The notes under the pieces were generated by a model, which ran no database searches, was not told the DNA's origin, and was given only the letters and a program-made list of their open reading frames with translations. Shown here piece after piece: positions 1 to 10,889 of a DNA stretch of 64,000 bases. The DNA comes from Pictodentalium vernedei (Eukaryota > Mollusca > Scaphopoda > Dentaliida > Dentaliidae): NCBI GenBank assembly GCA_031216915.1, contig CM062294.1:165619455-165683454 (forward strand), in the 5' to 3' direction. The position numbers and the translations under genes were made by a program. Position 1 is the first letter of the stretch. Every line of letters begins with the position of its first letter.

Positions 1-1253
1 CTATGGTCAGATGGATTCAATCTACAGTCAGTTCTGCTTATGATTATTTCTTCATTCAGCAGTCTGTGTTTTAGTTTAAGCTCAAGAAGTAAGAGTTCTT
101 CTACTTCATGGGCTTAAGCTATTAATATGGTTATTACAGATTTAATGAGGACTGCATATTAGTGTCAGCCCTCCATTTTCACGATTTTGTATCTGAGAAT
201 ATTGGGTCCTTTTCTGCAGATCTACAGTGTTTAGGTCAGCTATTTTTTACTCTGTTGGTCGTCTACTAAATAGTGGCAACTATGTGTGTATAGGCTTTCG
301 GTTCTGGCAGTGACTCTGTCCTGCTGCCCTCTTTGCTCTGGAGTATTTGATCCAGGGCAAGGGAAAGGGGGGGGGGGGGGGGTCCCTTAGGTCACCTGCT
401 TTATAGTGTAAAGCAAGGGAATACCTCCCTTGGACTTAGTAATTCCGTGTCGGTTCCGAGATGATTTTAGGGTTAAGCCTATGTTTACTCATCTGTGTAA
501 TATTTTTTAAGTGTTGATTGGTGTGAAGCATTCGTATATATCACGTGATTAATTGAGCGTTAATATACTATCCTCGAACACTTTTAAATTAATATATAGA
601 GTCTCATTTCTCTAGACTCCCGCATTTGTTGGCTTTCCTTAAAAATATTGGTATAAAGGGTTATACTAGATGTTTATAGACATCTTTGATGTTATTATGC
701 TCAATTATAGAATAGTATTGTGTCTTTCTTTTTTGTTACAAATAAGAAAGATACATGTAAGACTATCCCTCCTTTTCTCCTCAAGGGGATAGGTCTGTTA
801 TGGGTAATTGAGTCTATTGGATTTTCCTTATGTCCTAGGCCCTCCAACCTTTTTACTATTCAGCTAAGTCTGGGTCATTGGAACAGTATAAAAATGTTAA
901 AAAAATTTATAGTAATTTATATATTTTTTATACTTACCAATGACACAGACAGGGATGGCCCTCCCATGAGTTGGGAACTCATTCCTCCCCGCTGAGTACA
1001 TAACGCTTACCAGGCACTGGTTGTAAGAATGATTTTTGGTGGCAATTTTGAGACCTCCTTGACACTGCGCATGCGCAGTGGGGTAAAAGTATGGGGGACC
1101 ATATAGGACATGTAATGTTCGGTTTTAGATGCAAATTTTGGGGATTAGGGGGTAAAATTTGCGTTTGGCCCTTAATATTTTAGAGTTTGCACCAGCAAAG
1201 TCTGGGTCATTAGTAAGTATAAAAAATATAAAAATTACTATAAATTTTTTAAC
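1..1253 (+). mobile_element. 3' end of a DIRS retrotransposon (copy D0), cut by window start
   Basis: The sequence aligns by eye with the 3' non-coding part of elements A and B (compare 30240-31413). It includes the G-rich tract at about 367-382, the ICR at 869-950 and a right inverted terminal repeat that ends in the family's terminal TTTTTTAAC at 1253. The ICR joins the complement of the left end (GGTCATTGG, CAGTATAAAAAT) to that of the right end. The rest of the element lies before the window. No coding capacity is visible here. It is in the same orientation as NPHP3. Confidence 0.85.
869..950 (+). repeat. ICR of DIRS copy D0
   Basis: About 80 bp made of the complement of the element's left terminus followed by the complement of its right terminus, joined at the trinucleotide GTT. 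In the DIRS-1 model this region lets the linear copy circularise by pairing its ends. The same arrangement recurs in A, B, C, E and F. Confidence 0.8.
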
Positions 1254-3432
1254 TTTTTAGAAACCGTTACTGACAGCACCGCACAGAAACATCAACAGTC
1301 TGTTAACTGGCACCGGGATGTATCCATGGTAACAGTAAACACTCTTCGCTGTTTGAAGTGCAATATTTGGATAAACAAAATAAAACGTATCATTAAAAGC
1401 ATATCTGAAATAACCGTACATACATTTAGGCCTAAAAAAAATAAAAAATCTGTTTCTCAGGCCCTCCCTCATGGTCCTTTTGGCTGCTGCATGCTCTCAT
1501 TTTAGAACAATGTAAAGTTAAAAAACATAAAAATTAAATGGTTTATGCCTGATATTTTACCCAAGTTAAAAAAATTGATAAATTTGTCCCTTGAGGGTAA
1601 GAAGGTTTTGTAATGCTTTAGCAGTGCGAAGCCTTCTTGCATGCAAGGCACGAAATACACCACCACCCATGCTATTCTGTAGATTATGAGGCCTAAAACA
1701 TAAACTAAAAACATGAACATTTGGTGGCTAAGAAATAATTATAGAAATAAAAAATAAAATAAAGAACTGTTCGCCCACATGCAATTTTACAAATAATGGC
1801 ATGTGAAACAGAAGATCTACTTTGTGTGGCATTACTCTCATTACCACCTGAAAAGGATTAACAAAGCACTTTTAATATGTTGAGTAAAATGTAAAGAAAA
1901 TGTTCACTTCAGCATAAAAAATCGATAGACTATAGTCAGTATAGAGTCGTAAAAACAACAAAGAACTTTTGGGACTACAAATAATATTTTCTGTTCATTT
2001 TTTATTTAAATATTTAATGCTTTAAATCAATAAATATGGTACCTTGAAAATATGTTTGGTACTTAAATTCTATATTTTGTTTTAATTTCAATTTTGAAAA
2101 TTCATAGTGAGTGGAAATGCATCAGTTCGATCAAAATAGTAATGGCAGCTACTCGCCTGATATCAAATAATATCAGGTGAGTTACCACCTGATGCGGCAG
2201 AACCCTTAGATGGCATTCCAGCATTTTGATTGGACAAACTAACTTTGAGGCATAATAAAATAGGTTGTTTGGGGATTTTGTTGACACTGGATTATAAGTT
2301 GAAGAATATAAGCATGTACTCAAAGAAACTAATCTAGTGACCACAACAGTCCGTCTAGATAGGAGAATGTGCTTTTTCAATAATAAGAAATTAAGTTCTT
2401 TTAAAAATTAGAAATACCTGAAATATCTGAGGAATGTGCAGAAATATCTGACCCAAAAGACCAATAAATAATTAAATATATACCTGAAGAATTAATGTTT
2501 GGTGTGTTGAAGTGTTTGATCGTCCCCATAATTCTTTTGCAGATGCCAAACATTTTCTGGTATTCAAGTTATAATCTGCCTAAAATAACTAGTCAGTTGT
2601 TAACTCTTGGGAATCTTACAGTATGGCCGACGTGAACTGGTCACTTTCCATGCATGGGCAATATTTCCACAGACTCAATAAAATTAGATTCCAAACAGTA
2701 ATTATAGGAATAATCATCAAAACTTTAATCAATGAAGCACTGGGTGCAACCCGGTGCTTTATTAATTAAAATTTTGCTCATGAGGATTTTTATACACCCA
2801 TCCATCTGTGTGTCTATCTGTACAAACATTTCACCTTGTAGCTTGGGTGTAGATAATTGAATTTGGTTGTCTTTTAGTATGCTGATAGACCACCATGAGT
2901 GCAAGATTCTACACATAGGATGGGCTCTGTCTCTGTTTTCTTGACAGAGTCATAGCCATGTTGGGCCTAAGAAAATAGTGATTCTGTCTATCTGTAGGAA
3001 CATTTCACCTTCAGTATGACCAAGACAAGTTGTAGCTTGGGTGTGGTAATCAAATTCATTTGTCCTTTGGTGGACTGAAAGGCCAGCATTGGGGAAAGGA
3101 TCCCCACAAATTCTAATCCTCAACTCACACCTGTTAAAAGATCAAATGGAAAACTGTTCTGGCAAATGGCTGTTTGCATAACCTTCTGAAAAAAAACACC
3201 TTGCCTCTAATTTTGTTCCCCCCTGCATGTTTTGACTGATATTTAATGTACTAATCATTGAATGCTAATCAAAATATGAGGTTAGCCCAGTTGGAAATTA
3301 CAGGACTACCACAACTGTTCTCGGCAGTTATCATCAGAATTTGATTACAATCAGATGTGATGCCTACCTATTTGCTATTTTTGTTTACAGATGAGTGAAT
3401 CATGTGACTAAATAGAGATGAGAACACTGCAT
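1254..3432. other. Intron with unclassified repeats, no gene
   Basis: AT-rich intron before the first visible NPHP3 exon. The segment at about 1640-1850 resembles 15650-15783 plus 16265-16310, so a repeat or segmental copy is shared with the intron next to the second exon. A 13-bp-arm inverted repeat lies at 2151-2182. Two imperfect copies of a short segment (about 2804-2895 and 2985-3090) share the words CTATCTGTA and AACATTTCACCTT. Open frames here are short and show no recognisable domain. Confidence 0.6.
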
Positions 3433-3965
3433 ATTTTTATACTAATAACCAATGGCCCAGACTGACTTAGCTGGTGCAAACTCAATATTATCAAGGGCCA
3501 AACACAAATTTTGAACCCCCAATCCCCAAAATTTGCATGCAATACCGAAAATTAAAAGTCCTATCTGGCCCTCCATACTTTTACTATCTGTGCATGCACA
3601 GTACTCAGGAAGAGACCGGAATTGGTGCGAACATCATTCTTTGTTTGGCCCAAAGTCAGTAAATATCTCAACTGACATCTGGGCTTTAAATCTCTCTTTT
3701 GGTGGATGCCAGACGCAAATCAATGAAGTATATGGTGGATTCAAGGCAGTTAATGGATGATGAAGTGAACAATGGTGGTTTGAGACGTTCAGGGCTGTAA
3801 CTTTTAAATAATGTGAAAATTATCTCATGTTACCCAATTTTGGGATATAGTTTTGCTAATGATTCACCTATTGTTGATTATGTGTTCCTTCCCTATCTTT
3901 CCATGAACCCTTCGGTTAAACTCGTAATCTTTCTAGCTGTTTTTTTATTGAAATTTATCAGACAA
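3433..3965 (+). mobile_element. DIRS 5'-end fragment (copy H)
   Basis: Starts with the family terminus ATTTTTATACT and follows the left ITR (GGCCAAACACAAATTTTG, CCCCAAAATTTGCATG). It then passes into left-specific leader sequence (GGGCTGTAACTTTTA, CCTTCCCTATC). It loses similarity near 3965, so the body and right end are missing. It is clearly diverged from A/B/C and is an old, truncated insertion. Confidence 0.75.
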
Positions 3966-4082
3966 ATATTTTATCAAATATTTTTTTTACCTTTACTTGA
4001 ATGATTTTCCAGGTGAGTGGTCAGTTCATTGACCCTGGCAGGAATTAGATTTTGTTCATGACATATTGGACAGTTACTTTTG

Positions 4083-4112
4083 ATTGGATAGTGCCGATTG
4101 GCACTATCCAAT
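4083..4112. repeat. Perfect inverted repeat, 13-bp arms
   Basis: Arms ATTGGATAGTGCC and GGCACTATCCAAT around a GATT loop. Allowing two mismatches the arms extend to about 23 bp on each side. The element it belongs to is not identified. Confidence 0.85.
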
Positions 4113-4428
4113 TAAACGTAACAGAACAATATGTAATTAAAAGAAATCTGTGATGAAGAGAAATGTAGCACCCTTTGAGTCATATAATATTGTAATAATA
4201 TATAAGTTTATATGTCAGTGCAACAAGTTTGTTGAGGTAAAATTCACCGCATATTGTGCAACAATTTTCATTTACTCAAAACGTTATCAGTTTCGCTTTT
4301 CCAATGTCATTATAAGTGTCCCTTCTCCATCTGTCTCAATTCTGAGCAATCATTTTTTGGTCTGAGTAAGTCTTTTAATGCTGTATTATTAGAACAGTGG
4401 CCTTCATTGTAATTTGTTTTAATTTTAG

Positions 4429-4526
4429 CTTATGGAGAATACAATGATCTGATCACACTTCCAAGAATAGCAGATATGTATGAAACCCTGGGAAGATTTC
4501 TGAAAGATTTAGGACTGTTAAATCAG
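4429..4526 (+). CDS. NPHP3: NPHP3 (nephrocystin-3) exon, start of TPR region
   Basis: Internal exon of 98 bp. It starts after a pyrimidine-rich acceptor ending TTTTAG and stops at the donor GTAGGT. The first two bases complete a codon begun in the previous exon, outside the window, and 32 codons follow, ending in phase 0. The translation contains the segments ITLPRIADMYETLGRF and KDLGLLNQ, which resemble the stretch just before the TPR block of vertebrate nephrocystin-3. Nephrocystin-3 is a ciliary protein of the inversin compartment, working with INVS, NEK8 and ANKS6. The identification rests on this exon joining in frame with the three downstream exons. The next exon is 11.8 kb away, an intron filled by repeats and one antisense DIRS element. 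Confidence 0.85.
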
Positions 4527-4569
4527 GTAGGTCTGTAACAGTACTTTCATTTCAAAGTGGAGCATGAAT

Positions 4570-4818
4570 TTAACACTTTACCTAACAAGAAAAGCAGATG
4601 ACACTTGCAAACAAAATTATTGAATAATTAATTTTTTTCATTTTTTTTTTGCGTCAAAACATAGCTTATGACCCCTCATTGGAACGAGCTCAATGAACTC
4701 GTTCCACTGAGGGATCATAAGTTATGTTTTTGAGGCAAAAAAGGAAAAAAATAATGAAAATTGAATGGCAATTTTTGCACTGGCCTGTTTTTTGCCATCA
4801 GGTTGGGTAAAGGGTTAG
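4570..4818. mobile_element. piggyBac-like MITE M1 with central palindrome
   Basis: Ends are TTAACACTTTACCTAAC on the left and the reverse complement of the same motif (TTGGGTAAAGGGTTAG) on the right. TTAA target ends plus terminal CCC are the hallmark of piggyBac-type elements. The 250-bp body has no coding capacity and carries a near-perfect palindrome at 4656-4730 centred on GAGCTCAATGAACTC. It starts 44 bp after the donor of the first visible NPHP3 exon. A related element (M2) is split by DIRS copies A and B. Confidence 0.65.
4656..4730. repeat. Near-perfect palindrome of about 75 bp
   Basis: Arms such as CATAGCTTATGACCCCTCA and TGAGGGATCATAAGTTATG pair with few mismatches around a GAGCTC-type centre. 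The related MITE M2 has only one of the two arms, so the second arm looks like an added inverted copy. Confidence 0.8.
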
Positions 4819-5409
4819 TGGGATCCCGACAATTGGCCCTCCCCCCCAACCTAGATAATTGCCACCACATGTTTCCCCCAGACAATTCCCCCGACTTATT
4901 GAAAATATGGAAAATTGTGTCCCCCCCCCCCCCCAAGATAGTTGCCACCACACATTTAATATTTCAGTTTTCATCCAAGTAATTTTCTTTTTACATCCTT
5001 TTAACTGGTAAAGTGCTGGAAGCCCATATTTGGGCTTTATATTTGATCCATCCTTCCATCCATTTCATGAGTAGGATTGCTAAAAGCTGTGTCCAAACCT
5101 AAGTTTTTGAATGATTTAATGGTTTCTTATGTGAATTCTGGTGAGAGTTAATTGTATGAAATGTACGGGCAAATATTGCCTGGGTTTTCCAACTAGTTGC
5201 TTGTTTCAAGAACTATGAGTTTCCTATTTTTAGCTCACCAAACTGAAAGTCAGTGGAAGCTGTTGCCATTGTCCATCATGCGACATCCGTTAATTTTTGT
5301 AACTTGTCTTAAGCTTGTTCTTTAAAAAGCACTGGGCCAAATTCAGACATATATTGCACTGACCACTTATGGAGAATACCCTTTCCATTTTGTTCAAATG
5401 AAGCTGCTC

Positions 5410-7020
5410 CACCTTCGGGTTGGAGTTAATGCCCCAAAAGCCTAAAAATCTATTAAAATCTTCTCATGAACTACAGGAGAGAATACTTTGATATTTAGTA
5501 CAGGACTTCCTTTGGTGGCTAAGATTAATGTTTGTTCATGTGAAGTTTTATAGGTTAATATTTGGGCTCTCTGTGGGGGCATGCCCATTTTGGGCTCCAC
5601 ACAAAATTTCTATATCACGAACTGATGGGCTGATTTGAACCAGTAGTTTACTTGGGTCATAAATACTTGATTGATGCTGAAAAAAAATTTTCACTGTCCC
5701 TATCCCAGAAGCATTTGCTATAGATTTTGTCATGGGGTGCCATGTAGGGATGCCCATTTTAACAGTGTCAATGGAAAAATGCCAAGTCCATGGAAAAATG
5801 CCAAGTCCTCATCATTCTTGTGTACATCAACTAAGTATTCTTCTTCAGAACCTTTGGGCCAAACCTAAATTAATTTGGTACAAAGAATCTTGGTGGAGTA
5901 TACCCTTCAGAATTTTTTTCCCCAAAAGTAGCTACTTTCCTTGGGGCTGAGGTTAATACTCCAAAAGCCTAAATTCTTTAAAAATCATCTTTTCATAAAC
6001 CAATTGCCGTAATGTTTAGATGAATGGTATGGAACTTCCTTTAGGGATGCAGATTCAAATTTGTTCAAAGAAACACAGTAGGTCAATATTTGGTCTCCTT
6101 GTGGGGCATGGGGGGCCTATTTTGAGCTCCACCCAAAATTTCTGTTTCCAGAATGGATGGGCTGATTTGACTCAAATTTGTCATGTGGTATAATTTGGTC
6201 GTAAGTACTTGATTTATGCCCAAACAATTTGTTTAAGCAGCATCTTGGGAACCCAGGAACTAAAAATAAAAAAAATTTGAATGCCATATTTACAAAACTG
6301 CACAGACCAGAATTTTGTTTTTTGGTATGCAGTTTCCTTATATAATAAGAACCAGTGGAATCAGATGGACCAAAAACATTGCTGGCAGTTTTGCCTTGGG
6401 GTGCTATATGGGCATGCCTATTTTAACAGTGTTGGCAATAGGAAAAAGATGCAGAGTCATCATCTGTCTTGTGCTCCATCAACTAAGTATTCTTCTCCAA
6501 AACCTTTGGGCCAAATCTAAACTAATTTGGTACAAAGCATCATGGTGGAGTTCACTCTTCTGAGTTTTTCCCTCCAAAAGTTACTATGCCCCTTTGGGTG
6601 GGGTTAATACCCCAAATGCCCTAAATGCTTTCAAATTTATTTTCTCATAAACCAGTCGTAATAATGCTTAGATTCCTGGTATGGTACTTACCTTAGTGAT
6701 GCAGATTCAAGTTTTTTTCAAAGGAACTCAGTAGGTCAATATTTGGACTCCCTGTGGGAGGATGCCCATTTTGGGTTCCACCTAGAATTTCTATTTCCAG
6801 AAGCAATGGGCAGATTTGAACCAAATTTGTCATGTAGTATAATTGGGTCATAAGTACTTTTATGTCTGAAAATAGTTTGTTTTTTTTTTGTGGGGGGGGG
6901 GGGGGGGTGGGGTAGAGAAGCACAGGGGTTAAAAAAAGAAAAATTTGTAGGGATACTTTTTAAGACTTCACAGAACAGAGCTTTGTTTTTCCTTGAGAAG
7001 CTTTCCTAGGACCAGCAGAA
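5410..7020. repeat. Imperfect tandem repeat, unit about 0.55-0.65 kb, near 2.6 copies
   Basis: Units begin near 5418, 5950 and 6600 with variants of GGGTTAATACCCCAAA. Each contains a GTATGGNACTTCCTT-like word, then a GGCTCCCTGTGGG...GCCCATTTTGGG stretch. The first two also hold an AACTAAGTATTCTTCT...CCTTTGGGCCAAA block. The third unit stops at a G-run near 6892-6907. The units differ by many substitutions and indels, so the array is old. No coding frame is conserved between units. Confidence 0.7.
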
Positions 7021-7608
7021 ATGAATGGCCAATAAACTTGCTTTTGGTTGTGTCATGGCAAATCAAAAAATTGCTCTTCGTCACTTACTGACACACTCAT
7101 CTCTTTTGACAACACTTGAGCCAGGTGAGCGTTATAAGTTCACTTCAGTCTCCAGTTTCGTCATCATCAGTGGTTGCCCACTTTTACATGCATGTTCCTT
7201 ATACTATGTCAATTCCAGTTTGTTCAAATACAGTTGTAATGCACACAGGGAATGCCAAAAGTGGCATAATTCTGTTAGCTTGCCATAATATTTTTTTAAA
7301 AATTAAAAAATCTTCTTCTTCAGAAATACCTATCAGAATCTTTTGATACTTGGTATACTACATCCTTAGAGGGGTCAGATTTAGATTCTTTCGAAACAAG
7401 TCCCTGGGTTCATTTTTGGGCTCCCTGTGGGAACCTAAATTTTAACTCAAATGAGTTCAGTCAAACAAGACTGAATTGGTTAAATTCCTAGTTGCATTAT
7501 GGGAAACATTTGTTTCTTAAAATTTCAGGTGCAGAGGGCTAAGTGCTTTACCTAAAGTAACTGTAATATCAGTGCTCTTCACCAAAACTCAAAATTCAAA
7601 TTATAGTA
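7021..7608. other. Intron, no gene; partial MITE copy at 7465-7533
   Basis: Mostly unrecognised sequence. The part at about 7465-7533 resembles the right half of the MITE at 57401-57620 (shared words ACTGAATTGGTTAAATT and GCAGAGGG). Nothing else can be assigned. Confidence 0.5.
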
Positions 7609-7994
7609 TATTTTTAATCTGTAAACCAATACCCAGACTATCTGGTGCTTAACTCAAAGTTATTAAGGGCCAAACACAAATTTTGAACCCCTCCTAATCC
7701 CCAAAATTTGCTTGCAAAACCGAAAATTAAAAGTCCTATCTGGCCCTCAATACATTTACTCTCTGCGCATGCGCAGATGTCAGGAAGTGACTGGAATTGG
7801 CGCCAACATCATTCTCTGTTTGGCCCTAAAGTCATCAACAATGAAATGACATCTCTGCTTTAAAATCTCTTTTTTGAGGATGCCAGACACAAATCGGTGC
7901 AAGAATTGGTGGATACAAGGCTGTTACTGGATGAAGGAAGTATTCAACGGTGGTTTTGGACGTTCAGGGCTGTAACTTTATAATATTTATAAAA
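7609..7994 (+). mobile_element. DIRS 5'-end fragment (copy I, part 1), host of element C
   Basis: Begins with the terminus ATTTTTAATCTGTAAACC, then the left ITR (with CTGCGCATGCGCAG) and leader up to CTTTATAATATTTATAAAA. At 7995 element C begins. The leader resumes at 14910 with TTATTTTATGTTTCCC, matching the order seen uninterrupted in E (34810-34860). Confidence 0.75.
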
Positions 7995-8223
7995 GTTAAA
8001 AAATTTATAGTAATTTATATATTTTTTATACTTACCAATGACCCAGACATAGCTGGTGCTAACTCTTAAAATATAGGGCCAAACACAAATTTTGCCCCCC
8101 AATCCCCAAAATTTGCATCTAAAACCAAAGAAAACATGTCCTGAAAGGCCCTCCACACTTCACCCCTACTGCGCATGCGCAGTATCAAGGACGTTCCAAA
8201 ATTGGCGCCATTAATCATTCTAA
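7995..8223 (-). repeat. Right ITR of element C
   Basis: Inverted copy of 14707-14909 with an extra outer end of about 26 bp. Contains the 16-bp palindrome ACTGCGCATGCGCAGT at 8168-8183 and the conserved word GGGCCAAACACAAATTTTG. Confidence 0.85.
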
Positions 8224-8296
8224 TAACCAGTGCCTGGTAAGCGCTATGTACTCAGCGGGGAGGCAAGAGTTCCCAACTCCTGGGAGGGCCATCCCC

Positions 8297-8378
8297 GTCT
8301 GGGTCATTGGTAAGTATAAAAAATATATAAATTACTATAAATTTTTTAACATTTTTATACTGTACCAATGACCCAGAC
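8297..8378 (-). repeat. ICR of element C
   Basis: Contains, on the plus strand, the right-end sequence ending TTTTTTAAC directly joined to the left-end sequence ATTTTTATACTGTACC. This is the expected joined-ends structure of DIRS elements. Confidence 0.85.
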
Positions 8379-9789
8379 ATAGCTGAATAGTAAAAAGGCT
8401 GGAGGGCCAAGGACATAGAGCAAAATGGAATACGCTCAATAAAATAAAATAGAGTCATTCCCTGTAGGGAAAAAGAAGTAATAGGCCTTACATGTATCTT
8501 TCTTATTTATGATAAATTAGAAAGATACAACACCTTCCAAAATTGAGCTTAATACATCCATGTACTCTATTAATATCCAATATAATCCTTATACTAATAA
8601 TTTTTAAAGTAAGCCAATAAATAAAGTAAGTCTATAGAATAAAGACTCTTATACTCCTAAAAGTGTCTGAGGATTGCATAATCATGTCCGTTGACATATG
8701 CAATATTCAAAAGCTATACTTTAAAAACTAAGACTTGAATGAATTTTAAAAACCTAAACTTTTCACTAAACAACCATCCCAATAACAGCTCAGAATAACT
8801 AACTCCGGAGGAGGTATCCCCTTGTTTTCATAGTAAAACAGGTGACCCAAGGGAACACCCTCCCCCCCCCCCTTTTTCTTGCCCTGGGTCAAATAGCCCA
8901 GAGCGAAGAGGGCAGCAGAACGGAGACACTGCCGAAACAGACAGCCTACCTAGCTATAGTAGCAACTGTTAAGTGAATGACATTCTGAGCAGTAGATAAT
9001 AGACCTAACAATAGAGGCCTCCAGAAATGGACTCGATATTTCTGAGATAAAATTCATGAATGTGGATGGCTGAGCGCAATGAGCGGCCTTCAAAAATCTA
9101 TAATAGCGACACTATTAATGTAAGCCCAAGAAGTAGAAGAGCTCTTACTTCATGAGCCGAAATCTTAAGCACAACTGCTAAGTCAATGATATACCATAAG
9201 CAGTACCGATAGTAAATAGAATCCATTAACAATAAAATGGAGCGTAACGTCCTTCTACTAGGCATCAAAGACAGAAGAAGCTTACGCCCATAGTAATAAA
9301 CAGATATCTGTTTATAAATACATAAACTGTACCCGGAAAGAGTAAAGGCCTATGCCCATACGAAGACGGAAGGACCTTAAAATAATAGGTTCCGGATAAT
9401 AGGAGCCTAACTCTTATGCAAAAATCCAACCTAAATAGTAACGGAAGTAGTGATTCCGAAACTACGAAAGTGAAAATCATCCATCGCTAGTGCATGAAAC
9501 TCACTGACTCTTCAGTAAAAGAGAAGCCAACAGAATTACTGTCTAAAAGGTCAGAATTTGAAAACAACTGTTCCCAGAGGCTCAAATGATTACTTAGCTA
9601 AATAAGAACCGAAGTTAAATTCCATATAGGAATTTAATCTAAAGATTCTAAGTCTATTTATCAAAAAGTTACTAACTGACTTAGATAAAGAGACATAAGA
9701 CTCAATTGTAAACTATCCTAGAGTGCATAGGTATGAGGTAACATAAACCTATAACCTTAATAATAACAGGCTGCAGTAGATCTTGTCAA

Positions 9790-10880
9790 ACAAGTATACT
9801 AAAAAGTTGCAATGAGTTGTATGGAGGGATCAACAATATGAACATAATGATCCCTACACCAACGATGGAAGAGCCTCCACTTTAGCCGCATAGAAAAGCG
9901 AAGAAGAGGATCTCCTATAGTAAGAAATCGCGTCCAAAGCTCGTCCAGTACAGTGCATACAATGCAATACGGACCCCACAACGGAATACATGAAGGTTGC
10001 GACCTTGCGGGTTGTGATAAAGATGACACGATTTACCCAGTGAAAAAAGATCCTCACATAGAGGAAGATTTCACGTTAAGACCCACAGTAGACAAGAGAG
10101 TAAATTACCCATGATCTCTGTGAAGATAGAGATGCTATCAACAGAAATGTATTGTAGTTGTTTATCTTAGCAATACCTGCTGAAACAACAGCGCCGGAGG
10201 ATACGCGTATCCTATCATTCCGTCCTATAGATCAATAGAGCGTTAACAACATTAGCTCAGAGATCTGGACAAGCTAACACATACGTCTGCAATTGATTAG
10301 CAAACTGTGTCGTAAATAAATCATCATTGGGCGCTCCCATAGATAGCAAATCTGATTGAATACTTGTTTGTTGAGAGTCCATTCTGACAGCAACAAGCAA
10401 CCCGTAAGAGAACGGAAGTCCGGTAAAACAATCAGACTACCCGGAATATGACGGACCAAAACAGAACTTGGTGTACTATAACCAATAGACGGATTCTTTC
10501 CATTAAATTGAATAACAGAAACGAAAGAGTGCCTCCCTGGTTCCAGAGATACGCCACTACTGTCGAATTAAAGGACAGGATTTGGGCATGCGTTTCTGAA
10601 TAATGTTCATGCAATGACATAAAGCAAGCCTAAAAAACATTATTCCGCGGAAGAAAACTGATTGCTAAGAGACTGCGGAACCCAAAGACCCTGGCACTTC
10701 GAATCCGTAGGGATCAATATTATATCCCAATCTGTTTGACTGGCAACCGTCATAACAGCCACACTCGGGTCCGGCAACTGCAGTGGCACTCTCTGAGTCA
10801 ACCACCGAATGTTTGCCCCAGTCTGAATCTCTTGTAACACTAGATAGACAAGAGAACGTGTAAATCGAGCAAATCATGGA
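9790..10880 (-). pseudogene. RNase H and tyrosine recombinase remnants of element C
   Basis: Minus-strand frames at 10640-10840, 10432-10620 and 9799-10029 read parts of the DIRS RNase H (TVVAYLWNQGGT) and of the recombinase N-terminus (MRLKWRLFHRWCRDHY). The frames are broken by stops and shifts. Homologous intact segments are in element Y (NSTVVAYIRNQGGTHS; YAAKWKVFCHWCADH). No recombinase catalytic segment remains readable. Confidence 0.7.
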
Positions 10881-10889
10881 TTGCCGAAA

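Noticed and set aside
7609-7994. Solo LTR of a Ty3/gypsy or Copia element
   Set aside because: The terminal repeats are inverted, not direct. No integrase or protease is seen, and a tyrosine recombinase is present in the related architecture, which fits DIRS.
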